Source: Alteromonadaceae bacterium 2753L.S.0a.02 (GTDB lineage: Bacteria > Pseudomonadota > Gammaproteobacteria > Pseudomonadales > Cellvibrionaceae). Taken from it: a stretch of 64,000 bases of DNA. The notes below the pieces were generated by a model, which searched no databases, was not told the DNA's origin, and saw only the letters and a list, made by a program, of their open reading frames with translations. The translations under genes and the position numbers were made by a program. The first letter of the stretch is position 1. Every line of letters starts with the position of its first letter. This document shows, one piece after another, positions 1 through 11,000 of the stretch. The DNA lies in NCBI GenBank assembly GCA_007827375.1, contig VISH01000002.1, positions 1,947,001 through 2,011,000 of the forward strand, given 5' to 3'.

Positions 1-1
1 A

Positions 2-3000
2 ATTACCTTACCTATTGTTACAGTACTAAGTGGCAAATGTGACTTGCTAAGCCTTTTGTTAGGGGCCAGTAGTGATGTTGTCATTCACGATGAAAATTGC
101 CGAATCAGTGTAAATTGGGATTATAGATCCCAATCGATTTTACAAGTCTTAATTGAACTTCTGCAAAATAGATATGGTGTGCAAGGGTGTCAGAAGATTC
201 TATTCGGTGGAAACACCGCATCTCTACGATCAATTGCAGAATTATCGCCTTCGACGCTTATTTTCTCTGAAAAATTGCGAATCGATAAGGCTCTCGAAAT
301 AATATCAACCTGGGGGCAGCTGACAATACCGACCCTCAACTCATGGACTCAGAATCGCCGAAATTTGGTTGCCCAAGCCCTGAAGCATCTCGAAGACGAA
401 GTCTTTTTCGATCTTACCGATGTCTCCGCTTCGGCAAGCGAAAATATCTACCAGTCTGATGTTGTCTCAGCATCCATAGACACCTCGGGTGTAGTATTAC
501 TGGAGATGCACGATCGTAACGAGAAAAATATGTTCTCTAAGGCAATGGTGTCTTCTCTGGAAACCGCCTTCGATTATATCAATGCCCATGAAAACGCAAA
601 GGTGGTGGTGCTTACCGGTTACGATAGTTATTTTTGTTCAGGTGGAAATAAAGATACTCTTCTAGCTATTCAGCAGGGAGACGTAAAATTTACCGATGAA
701 AAAGCCTTTGAATTACCCCTGTATTGTAAGCTACCCGTGGTCGCTGCAATGCAAGGCCACGGTATCGGTGCGGGTTGGGCAATGGGTTTGTTTTCCGATG
801 TCAGTTACTTTAGTGAGGAAAGTAAATATTTAAGCCCCTATATGAATTATGGATTCACCCCGGGAGCGGGAGCTACGCTGATTCTGCCAAATAAAATTGC
901 CAGAGATATCGCCTGGGAAAGTTTGTTTTCAGGAATTGAGTTCAGCGGTAGCGAATTACAGAAACGTAACATAAACCATCCAGTTTTACCAAGAAACGTT
1001 GTGCTGGATGCCGCTCGGAACAATGCGGAGACTGTTGCAAAATTACCTAGACAAATACTCTGTTTTATCAAAGCTCGGCTTAATCAACACCTTGTCGAAC
1101 GGTTGGGTAGTTTTTACGAGCAAGAGCTGGATATGCATGCCCAGACCTTTGTTGGGCAAAGTGATACATTGGCCAAAATAAACGGCAGCTTTGATTCGCC
1201 CCAAGCCAGTGTTATGGGAGATGCCGATGAGCATCTGGTAAAGCCGCTGAGTAGTTCGGTTTTAGATTTAACGGAAGTAAGTAACACTCTTCGATGTATG
1301 ATCGCCAAGGAGCTACATCTTTCAGCCGAAGAAATTGATGAGCACTCAGAGTTTATTGATCTCGGCTTAGATTCGATCACCGGGGTAACCTGGATGAGAC
1401 AGGTTAATCACGAATTTGGTACCTCAATTGAGGCAATAAAAGTCTACAGTTACCCTACCTTGGCTAAGTTCGCTCCGTTTGTGTCTGAGCAGGCAAATGC
1501 CGTTTTAGCGGAAAATACAGTTGCGCAAGATAAAACTGTAAAATCCAATGAAATTTCCAGTGATACTCACGTTACATTGGCAAAACCTAAGTTTGGTTTT
1601 TCAGATACGGCACTAGCTGTTGATTCTTTGACCACCGTTAAATCTGACAGTAATTCGAAAGATGGCCTGGTAACTAAAAAGACTGATGTTAACAATACTG
1701 ACAAACTCGCATTACGAAGTTTACAAGATATCGAAGATAAGCTCAGGGTGCTGCTAGCAGGGGAGTTACATCTCGACGACTCAGAAATTGATGATAACGC
1801 GCAGTTTGTTAACCTTGGGTTGGACTCTATTACAGGGGTAACCTGGGTTCGTAAGATTAACGAAGAGTTCGGCACCTCAATAGAAGCGATCAAGGTATAC
1901 GCTTTCCCTACATTGGCGGAATTTACGAGTTTTATTGCTGATGAACTCGGTGCTAGTAATCTGAACTCGGTAGAAATACATGATACGGACGATAACGCCA
2001 CTTTAAGAATATTACCTGACTCAATCTTAATGCCTGAAGGCGCTGCCCAGCCAATACCTGGAACTGCAGAACTAACCGATTCGGAAAATCCCATTCAAAT
2101 CGGTACTCGGCGTAAGCTTGTGCCTTTATGGAATACAGGTAGTAAAAACACGCAACAATCGCAAGTCAGTAAAAAGCCGACGATCGAACCCATCGCAGTT
2201 ATAGGTATGGCAGGTCAGTTTCCAATGGCAGGCAATATTGATGAATACTGGCACAATATTGCAATCGGTAGAGACTGCATTAGTGAAATACCGGGTAATA
2301 GATGGAATAACAAGGCGTTTTATCAGGGAGGAAAGCCAGCCGTAGGCAAAACCTATTGCAAATATATGGGGCATCTCGAGCAGTTCGATCAGTTTGATCC
2401 GTTGTTTTTTAATATATCGCCGAAAGAAGCGATCAGCATGGACCCGCAACAGCGTCTATTGCTACAAAGTTGCTGGCAAACCTTTGAAAATGCAGGATAT
2501 AGCCCACGCGCCTTCGGGGGTAAACAGTGCGGCGTTTTTATCGGAGGAGGAAAAAGCGACTACCATCTTTTGGCGAAATCCCTACAAACAAGCGCTTTAG
2601 GTTTCACGGGTGGAGATGCTTCCATACTGGCAGCTCGGGTGTCTTACCTTCTAGACCTGCAAGGTCCGAGCTTATCGATTGAAACCGCCTGCTCATCGTC
2701 TCTGGTCGCCATCGCATTGGCCTGCGACAGTCTAATTTCCGGAGCAAGTGAGGCTGCTTTGGCTGGCGGCGTTTGCGTGATGGCGGGTCCCACTATGCAT
2801 ATAAAAACATCGCAATCGGGAATGCTTTCTGAATCAGGCAAATGTTTCACATTTGATCAACGCGCCAACGGCTTCGTGCCGGGTGAGGCGGTAGGAGCAG
2901 TTTTACTGAAACGTTTGAGCGACGCTGAGAATGATAATGATCGAATAATCGGCGTGATTCGAGGCTGGGGCGTTAATCAGGATGGCAAAACTAATGGCAT

Positions 3001-5026
3001 TACTGCACCAAATCCGGAATCGCAAATGCGACTTCAAATGCAAGTCTACGAAAAATTCAGTATTGACCCTGCGGATATTCAAGTTATCGAAGCTCACGGA
3101 ACTGGAACGAAACTGGGAGATCCCATTGAAGTTGATGCATTAAAGCAGGCATTTAGTAAATATACCCAGAATACCAATTATTGCGCGTTGGGATCGGTTA
3201 AGAGCAATATTGGACATGCTATGTTTGCAGCCGGAATTGCCAGCGTACAAAAAGTGGTGCTTTCACTACAAAACAAAAAAATTCCACCCACCGTTAATTA
3301 TTCTCAACTTAACGAACATATAAAATTAGCCAACAGCCCGTTTTATGTGAGTGACAAACTCAGGCCCTGGGAAAAGCATGGATCAAATAGGCGCTGCGCG
3401 GCCATCAACGGTTTTGGGTTTGGTGGCACAAACGCCCATCTTGTTATAGAGGAATACCAAGGGCAGGGCACTGAAACTACTCATTACGGGTTTGCAAATC
3501 GATCAGCAGAGAAGGCTCTAATTCCACTATCAGCGAAATCAGAACAAGCTTTATTTGAGCAGGTAGCGCAGCTTAGTCGCTTTTTACAAAATCATGAGAA
3601 AGTGAACGAGCCAATAAACATAGCTAGCTTAGCGTTTACCTTGCAAACCGGTCGAGAGGCAATGCCATATCGCACCGCTTTTATCGCTAAATCGTCAGGC
3701 GAGCTTTCGGTGCAATTGAACGATTATTTACGCAGCAACAGTAATCCAAATGTTTTTATTGTCTTGCGCGACGCTGAAAATCCTAACTCGGTTAATCGTT
3801 CGGTAAATATGGATAAACACCGCATTACTGAAGCGCGACAGCAGGGAAATTTCGATCAAATCGCACGTGCTTGGGTTGATGGTAATATTGTTGATTGGTC
3901 TGCTTTTTATCCAGATGGGGCGCCGTCCAAAATGGCGCTTCCGACTTATCCTTTTGCGAAAGAAAACTACTGGATTGAAAATTCGGGTTATATTGTCGAT
4001 GAACCCGCAAACAGCCAAAATAATGTTATTCATCCACTTGTGCATATCAATCAGTCAAATCTTCGATTTCAACAGTATCGCTCACTATTCACAGGTGATG
4101 AATTTTACTTAAATGATCATCAGGTAGTATTTAACGATGGTGCTAGAAAGGTTTTACCGGGAGTAGCGTCATTAGAAATGGCACGAGCGGCGATTAACGA
4201 TGCGGTATCCAGCTTCATTTCTCATCCGTTCGTGGTTTTGCAAGACGTCTCCTGGAATGAACCCGTGTTAGTTGATGCTGCAAAAACGCTAAGTATTCGC
4301 TTATTTTCAGTGGATAACCAGAGTGGAGAGGAAATAATCGAGTTCGAAATCTTTAGTGAGAGTGATGGTGAATCCAGCGCGCTAGTATACTGTAGCGGTC
4401 GTGCACGCGTTAGTAGTAAACAAGCTACGTTTGTCCCCGAATTGGTACCAGAGCCAATTACACCCCCGGGGGAAACTTCACTCGTCAAAGACGAAATTTA
4501 CCAAGTTTTTCGCAAGATGGGCCTGCATTATGGTGACTCGCACCAAAGCTTGAAGAAGCTAAGCGGAAGTAAAAACATTTGTATCGCTGAGTTGCGTCTG
4601 CCCGATAATATCACTCATTCCTTGGATGACTTCGTTCTTAACCCAAGCTTAATGGATGGCGCAATACAGGCAGCCCTGGGATTAATGCTGGACAACGGTG
4701 TTGCTACGAATAGCCCTTACCTGCCATTTACGCTGGAAGATTTGCGAGTGTACTCCGACTTTAGCGAAAGTATGTGGGCTAAAGTGGAATTGTCGAATAG
4801 GCACAAACAGGCGAACGGAATACTCATTATTGATATCACTATGCTGAACAGCCATATGGAGGTTTGCACGCTACTTAAGGGATTGGCATTAAAAAAGGCG
4901 CTTCAATCACGAAATACTAATGCCGATATTACATCCACGGTTTTTGATGAAACCCACTATGAAAATATTATAGATAGCGTTGTCAATAATTTGATATCTG
5001 CCGACGAAGCCGTCGATTTGGGATAA
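2..5026 (+). CDS. trans-AT polyketide synthase, 5'-truncated: (ECH*)-ECH2-ACP-ACP-KS-DH
   Basis: Modular PKS protein whose reading frame is open to the left edge, so its N-terminus lies outside the window (the TTG at base 44 is only an in-frame codon; residues are counted from it). Domains: the C-terminal part of a degenerate crotonase fold (about 1-110); an intact PksI-like ECH2 (about 150-385, motif QGHGIGAGW), the type that decarboxylates 3-methylglutaconyl-ACP; two ACPs with Ser444 and Ser595, each followed six residues later by Trp (450, 601), the beta-branching flag; KS (about 715-1140) with Cys883, His1018 and His1058; and a terminal DH (about 1330-1640) with His1359 and the D1538-x3-Q1542 motif. 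The DH His-to-Pro spacing is longer than the canonical HxxxGxxxxP, so activity is uncertain. It has no AT, KR or TE. The last 20 or so residues look like a short docking helix, and the next gene starts with the KR that would complete this module. Identity as trans-AT PKS is firm; chemistry is inferred. Confidence 0.95.
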   Translation: MTLPIVTVLSGKCDLLSLLLGASSDVVIHDENCRISVNWDYRSQSILQVLIELLQNRYGVQGCQKILFGGNTASLRSIAELSPSTLIFSEKLRIDKALEIISTWGQLTIPTLNSWTQNRRNLVAQALKHLEDEVFFDLTDVSASASENIYQSDVVSASIDTSGVVLLEMHDRNEKNMFSKAMVSSLETAFDYINAHENAKVVVLTGYDSYFCSGGNKDTLLAIQQGDVKFTDEKAFELPLYCKLPVVAAMQGHGIGAGWAMGLFSDVSYFSEESKYLSPYMNYGFTPGAGATLILPNKIARDIAWESLFSGIEFSGSELQKRNINHPVLPRNVVLDAARNNAETVAKLPRQILCFIKARLNQHLVERLGSFYEQELDMHAQTFVGQSDTLAKINGSFDSPQASVMGDADEHLVKPLSSSVLDLTEVSNTLRCMIAKELHLSAEEIDEHSEFIDLGLDSITGVTWMRQVNHEFGTSIEAIKVYSYPTLAKFAPFVSEQANAVLAENTVAQDKTVKSNEISSDTHVTLAKPKFGFSDTALAVDSLTTVKSDSNSKDGLVTKKTDVNNTDKLALRSLQDIEDKLRVLLAGELHLDDSEIDDNAQFVNLGLDSITGVTWVRKINEEFGTSIEAIKVYAFPTLAEFTSFIADELGASNLNSVEIHDTDDNATLRILPDSILMPEGAAQPIPGTAELTDSENPIQIGTRRKLVPLWNTGSKNTQQSQVSKKPTIEPIAVIGMAGQFPMAGNIDEYWHNIAIGRDCISEIPGNRWNNKAFYQGGKPAVGKTYCKYMGHLEQFDQFDPLFFNISPKEAISMDPQQRLLLQSCWQTFENAGYSPRAFGGKQCGVFIGGGKSDYHLLAKSLQTSALGFTGGDASILAARVSYLLDLQGPSLSIETACSSSLVAIALACDSLISGASEAALAGGVCVMAGPTMHIKTSQSGMLSESGKCFTFDQRANGFVPGEAVGAVLLKRLSDAENDNDRIIGVIRGWGVNQDGKTNGITAPNPESQMRLQMQVYEKFSIDPADIQVIEAHGTGTKLGDPIEVDALKQAFSKYTQNTNYCALGSVKSNIGHAMFAAGIASVQKVVLSLQNKKIPPTVNYSQLNEHIKLANSPFYVSDKLRPWEKHGSNRRCAAINGFGFGGTNAHLVIEEYQGQGTETTHYGFANRSAEKALIPLSAKSEQALFEQVAQLSRFLQNHEKVNEPINIASLAFTLQTGREAMPYRTAFIAKSSGELSVQLNDYLRSNSNPNVFIVLRDAENPNSVNRSVNMDKHRITEARQQGNFDQIARAWVDGNIVDWSAFYPDGAPSKMALPTYPFAKENYWIENSGYIVDEPANSQNNVIHPLVHINQSNLRFQQYRSLFTGDEFYLNDHQVVFNDGARKVLPGVASLEMARAAINDAVSSFISHPFVVLQDVSWNEPVLVDAAKTLSIRLFSVDNQSGEEIIEFEIFSESDGESSALVYCSGRARVSSKQATFVPELVPEPITPPGETSLVKDEIYQVFRKMGLHYGDSHQSLKKLSGSKNICIAELRLPDNITHSLDDFVLNPSLMDGAIQAALGLMLDNGVATNSPYLPFTLEDLRVYSDFSESMWAKVELSNRHKQANGILIIDITMLNSHMEVCTLLKGLALKKALQSRNTNADITSTVFDETHYENIIDSVVNNLISADEAVDLG

Positions 5027-5034
5027 CCACGTTA

Positions 5035-8000
5035 ATGAATAGTTTATACGAGATCTATCAGAACCTATCTGCGGGAATGCTCACCAAAAAGGAAGCTCTG
5101 GAGCAAATAAGGGCGCTTAAACATAGTGAGGAGCACACTGAAAAAGATAAGGATAAGGATAAGGATAAGGAAAAGGTTTACACGCTTGTTGTTAGTCCGA
5201 AATGGAAGGCAGTTCCAAATCCGCGAATTGGTGCTTCTGTGGGCCTGACTGACAGTCGAGATTTTCTCATATTAGTGGAAGGTACTGATGTTTCCTATTC
5301 CGACAAGTTTATTAGTGACCTTCAAAACAGTTTGAAAAATACCAACATACAGAAATGGAAGCTTACGGCAGATAATATCGCAGATAACTATTTGCAGTTG
5401 GCAATGCATTGTTTCGAAGTCAGCAAATCTGTGCTTGAGGGAAGAACGGCCGCTAATCAACATTTTCAGATTGTTTTAACTGGTAGCATCACAGAAAATA
5501 ATTATCTCGGTATAAGCGCTTTTTTTAAGACAGTTTCCTTGGAAAACCCGTTAATTAGCGGACAATGTATTCATCTGGATTCGCCATACTCCGTCGTTGA
5601 ACTGTGCCATTTGTTAAAAAACGAACGCGACGACTTTAGTACATATTTGATAAAGTACTTAAACAGTGAGCGTTATATTTTATCTGGTGAAACGGTTGCT
5701 TCTTATCCTAGCGATGAAACCGCGCAAAATGTGTCTGCAGCGGAAAGCTCCGTAATTAAAGATTGCGGCGTATACATCATTACGGGAGGCTTGGGTAAAC
5801 TGGGGTCACTGTTTGCTTCCTATATTTTTAGTGTGAGTGACAAGGCTCGGGTGATAATAACTGGTCGAACTAAAGCTTCGCTTGTTCTAGATACTGTTTC
5901 CTGGAAACAGCTGGCTGTTAAAAAGCGTTCGATTGAATATGTGCAATTAGATTTGAAAAACGCCGAACAAGTTGCGGGGCTCGTACAAGATGTAATCGCC
6001 AGGTTTGGCAAATTGAGTGGGGTTCTTCATGCTGCTGGTCAAACTTCAGACAGTTTTGCGTTAAAGAAAACCGAACAGGAATTTGAAGAAACATTAGCAC
6101 CAAAGGTGAAAGGAACCTTTAATTTATATTTGGCGTTGCAGGAAATAGAGTTCGATTTCTTAGCCTTGTTTTCTTCTGTTGCGTCGTGGTTTGGAAATAT
6201 AGGCCAAGCGGATTATGCGGCCGCAAACGGCTTCATGGATAATTTTGCATCCACCATTTCCGATAAGCTCTCCGGGCAAGTAGTTTCAATAAACTGGCCT
6301 TACTGGCGTGATGGCGGTATGTCGCTGGATCACATTGAACTGCAGCGAATTCAAAAAACCACAGGCTTAGTACCGCTTGATGCCCAAAACGGTATAAGTG
6401 CATTCGAACGCTGTTTGTCGAGTAGCAAGCCTCAGCTCATGGTGCTGGCGGGAGAACTTGAAAAGCTTGAGAAAACTGTTTCTCTCAGTAGTGTAAACAT
6501 TAAAAATGATGTGCCTGTAGACGCGCAGGTGCCAATTGTTCCCAAAGAGGGGAATTCATCAACTTCGGCTTTGGTTGATAACTTACACAACTATTTGGTT
6601 GAAAAATTTGCTAGTCTCCTAAAACTCCCCATAGAAAAAGTTAAAGCAAATACTGCGCTCGATACCTATGGTATTGATTCTGTCATTGCGATTGAATTAA
6701 CAAACACGCTCGAGAAAGATTTTGGTTCACTACCAAAAACGCTCTTTTTTGAGTATCAAACAATCGCCGAGCTTGCGGAATATTTTGTTGCTTCGAAATC
6801 TCTAAACGTCACGCGATTATTCGACGATTCTCCCAAAAAGCTATCAACTGAACCAGTAACTCGGAGCGATAGAGCTCTGGTTGGTGAACGTATAAGTCGG
6901 CAAAGAGCAAAAAAAGTAGGCAATGTAAGACAATCTAACCCACATCAGGCCAGTAACGATCCCATTGCGATAGTTGGTTTAAGTGGCCGATATCCAGAAG
7001 CTTACAATCTGGATGAGTATTGGGAAAATCTCAGCCGAGGTAAAAATTGTATTACAGAAATACCCTCAGATCGTTGGGATTGGCGAAAGCATTTTACTGA
7101 GGATCGTACACTGGAGGGCCATCACTATAGTAAATGGGGTGGCTTTATCGATGGTGTGGCAGAGTTTGATCCACGCTTTTTTAAGATTTCTCCTCGAGAA
7201 GCGTCTTCTATCGATCCTCAGGAGCGTTTGATATTGCAACATGCATGGTTGGCTATAGAAGATGGTGGTTATACCCGTGAGCGTTTGCAAATACCAAGAG
7301 AAAATACTCAAAACGGTCAAGTAGGCGTTTATGTTGGCGTAATGTATGGCGAATATAAACTCTCGGGAAGTTTGGCGAGCATTGCTAATCGGGTATCCTA
7401 TTTTCTGGATCTCCACGGGCCGAGTATGACGCTCGACACCATGTGTTCATCGTCGCTAACCGCGTTGCATCTCGCTTGTCTCGATCTAAAATCAGGTCGC
7501 ACAGATTTAGCGCTCGCCGGTGGTGTAAATGTTACGGTACACCCCAGTAAATACCAGATGCTCAGTGATGGGCAATTTATTTCGAGCGACGGACAATGTC
7601 AGAGCTTTGGGGAAGGTGGAGACGGCTATATTCCGGGTGAGGGTGTTGGGCTTGCGGTTTTGAAGAGACTCTCAGAAGCCGAACGCGACGGCAACCAAAT
7701 TTATGGTGTAATCCGGGGAACCGCACTCAATCACGGAGGAAAAAATAACGGCTTTACAGTTCCAAACCCCAGAGCCCAAGCGGATGCTATTACTATGGCG
7801 TTAGCCGAAAGTGGCGTGAGTCCTACGCATGTGAGTTACATTGAAGCCCATGGTACAGGCACGAAACTGGGAGACCCAATAGAAATATCTGCATTGGATA
7901 GGGTGTTCAAACGGGATTCAGTAGATTTAAATAAAAAGTGCCTCATCGGCTCGGCAAAGTCGAACATTGGCCATTGCGAGTCTGCCGCAGGGATTGCCGG

Positions 8001-11000
8001 AGTAAGCAAAGTTTTATTGCAAATGAAACATAAGCTTATTGTACCTTCACTTCACTCAGATAAACTTAACCCCAATATCGACTTCGCCAGTAGCCATTTT
8101 GAAGTAAATCAAACGCTTAAATCGTGGCCGGCAACTGTGACCGAAAGCGGTTCTGAAACTCGAATTGCTGGTGTGTCCTCTTTTGGTGCCGGAGGTTCAA
8201 ATGCACATATTTTACTTGAGCAATATGTGCCTGGTACGATGCGCGCTGACACCAACTCGAATTCATCGCATGAGCAGCTTATCGTAATCTCTGCGAGAAC
8301 CCAGCCTCAGCTTAAGCAAAAAATTAAAGACCTAATTGTTTATCTTTCGACCTCAAAAGAATCTGATGTAGATTTTGACAACATCGCTTATACGCTCCAA
8401 GTGGGTCGAGAACCAATGACTGAGCGCTTCGCCTGTGTTGTGCGATCTGCGACAGAACTACTTGCGAAATTAAAGTCTTCACTATCTGATACTTCTTTGG
8501 CGCAAGGCTTTTATTGGGGTGTTGCCAGTGAAGAAAGTTATGAAAACATAATAGTTGAATATACAAAAATTGAAGATGTTGCTTCGCAATGGGTTAACGG
8601 TAAACGAGTAAATTGGGACAAGCTGCCGCGAACTGAACCCTTGAAAATCGTAAGTCTGCCGGCTTATCCCTTTGAGCGTAAAGTATTCTGGAACAAACCC
8701 GATAGCGACACTAACTTCAATAGATCATCCAATGTTTTGCATCCACTTGTTCACACAAATACCTCAAATCTGTACCAGCAAAAGTTCGAATCTCGTTTCA
8801 GTGGTGATGAGAGCTTTGTTTCGAACTGGCCCGATAAAAAAGCACTATCAAAGGCCAGCCTGATGGAAATGGCGGCAGCTTCTATTGAACGATCTATCGG
8901 TAGCAAGCTTAAAAATGGAACAATGTGTTTACGCAACCTGGTGTTTGCGGATGATTACAGTTTGGATGATCAGAGCGTTGTTTCAATATTTGTCTTCCCG
9001 GCAGAAAACCACAATGTAGAGTTCGAAATAAGTGTTGTATCAAGCGAGCTAAGTGAAGAACCAATAGTTATTTGTCAGGGGTGTTACGACGCCAGTTTTA
9101 GTAAAGATACTGATCAAATCGATATACCCTCTCTCATATCAACGCTTACCAAAGTAGCACCGATATTAACAGAAGACATGGGAATTGATTGTTATGAGGA
9201 TGGTCAGCAACTGCTATGCAAGGGGCTTACGGTTGGTAATTCACCCGAACTGGCGTTAAGTAGAGCGATTGAGCAATCGATAAAAATTGCGTTAAGTTGG
9301 ATGGGTAAAACCTTACAGGAGCCTATTGCTGATCTTGTTCTTACGCATGTACAAGAGCTGCAAATCTGTACGCCATTGAGTGATGACCCTTGGCTATGGC
9401 TGCATAACGTAAATAAAGTCGAAGACTCGATCTTATTTGAATTGGTGCTTATAGATAGCGAGGGACTTATAAAAACCCGCCTCGTGGGCGCAGAATATAA
9501 CGCAATAAACGAGCCTATTATAGAGGCCATTTCCGACGTAAGCCAATCCAGTCAAACAACTAAACAAGTGTTGGCATCTCCTGGCGATCTGGTACTTCAA
9601 AACACTAATTCTCCAGGGGAAGTTGTCTCGAATGTCAATTTAGTAAGATTTGAATCAGCCTCAATCGAATCGCCTGCAAAAATACGTCTGTTAGACGCGG
9701 TGGAAGCGATTAGCCTTTCGTCATTGCCGCGCTCAGCAGACAAGGTGGTACTGCCAATGCCCTCGGGAATTGGCGCTCCATCAAACACGCCTAAAGACGC
9801 AGCGATTTCACTCAAATCTAGCGGGAGCGGCATATTTCAGCTTTCGATTAAAACAACACACACGAGTGCTGATATAACCTGCCAGGAAATACTCCATACA
9901 TTGACCATGTTGCAGGCGAATAAAGACATAAAAGTATTGTCATTATCCGGTATTGAATCTATCCAGAATATTGATCATCGTGAGTGGTTGAACACGTTCA
10001 TCTCGAGTGGGCTCTTAAGAGCCGTTGTCGAATTACCTTATCCAACCATCGCGAGCGTGGATGGAAAATTGTCAGGTGTAAGCCTGCTATTTGCCAGTGT
10101 ATGCGATTTTCTCTTGATTTCTGACGAGTCGCTATTAGAACTATATGCAGATAACGATGCATTTGAATTAAGTAGTGAAGAATTTACCTTCCTTAGTGAA
10201 CGTTATGGTAACAATTCAGCGCAATGGATGGTGAGATCGGGAAGTACAATTGATGTGCAATCATTTGCCGAGCGCGGTTTGTCACTGCCGGCGTATTCTG
10301 CCGATCAACTTAACGGAAAAACACTTGAATTTTGTCAGAATCTAGCTAATAAGAACGCTAAGAACCTGAGATTACTGAAAGAGCACCTTATCCAACCGAT
10401 CAAGAATTGTGTCGCAAATTTTAAACCTGTTACCAAGGCTAAGAGTAACCGTAAACTCGATGGTGTAAAACTAAAAACCACACGCAACTACAAACATCTG
10501 AAACTGCAAATCCATGAACTGAATGTGCTCGAAGTATGTCTAATTAAATCAGAGTCGGACGTATTATGTGCAAGCTTAGATGAACTGGTTGATTTGTTGT
10601 CTGATGATGCATGGCTTTCAAACACCGAAACGTTAATACTTCGTAGCGAATGGGACGACTTCGTCCCCTTGGGTGAGCAACATAACTTCCCTGATTGGAG
10701 TAAGTTGACAGACGCGTTATTGGCAAAAGATGTACCAATCGTATGCTATTTTGATAAATCCTCTAGTGCCTCAGCCTGGCTACTGGGTATGGTTACCGAT
10801 GCCATCGTGCTTAATCCGTCTGGTGAACATGGTTGTGATAGTGGTGAGTTAAGGTCCGATACGCGCCGTCTGTTTTCGCTGCTAGCCAGTGCCTGCATGC
10901 CCAAAAATCTTGCGCAGACTATTACGTTTACCCAGCGTGCGATTGCGTTTAGTGAATTGAAAAAATGGTCAAATATCTATGTCCCCGATGGCGCACGAGG

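Noticed and set aside
1300..2000. Tandem ACPs as an assembly duplication artefact
   Set aside because: The two ACPs and their linkers differ at many positions, and the same twin arrangement recurs in the second PKS.
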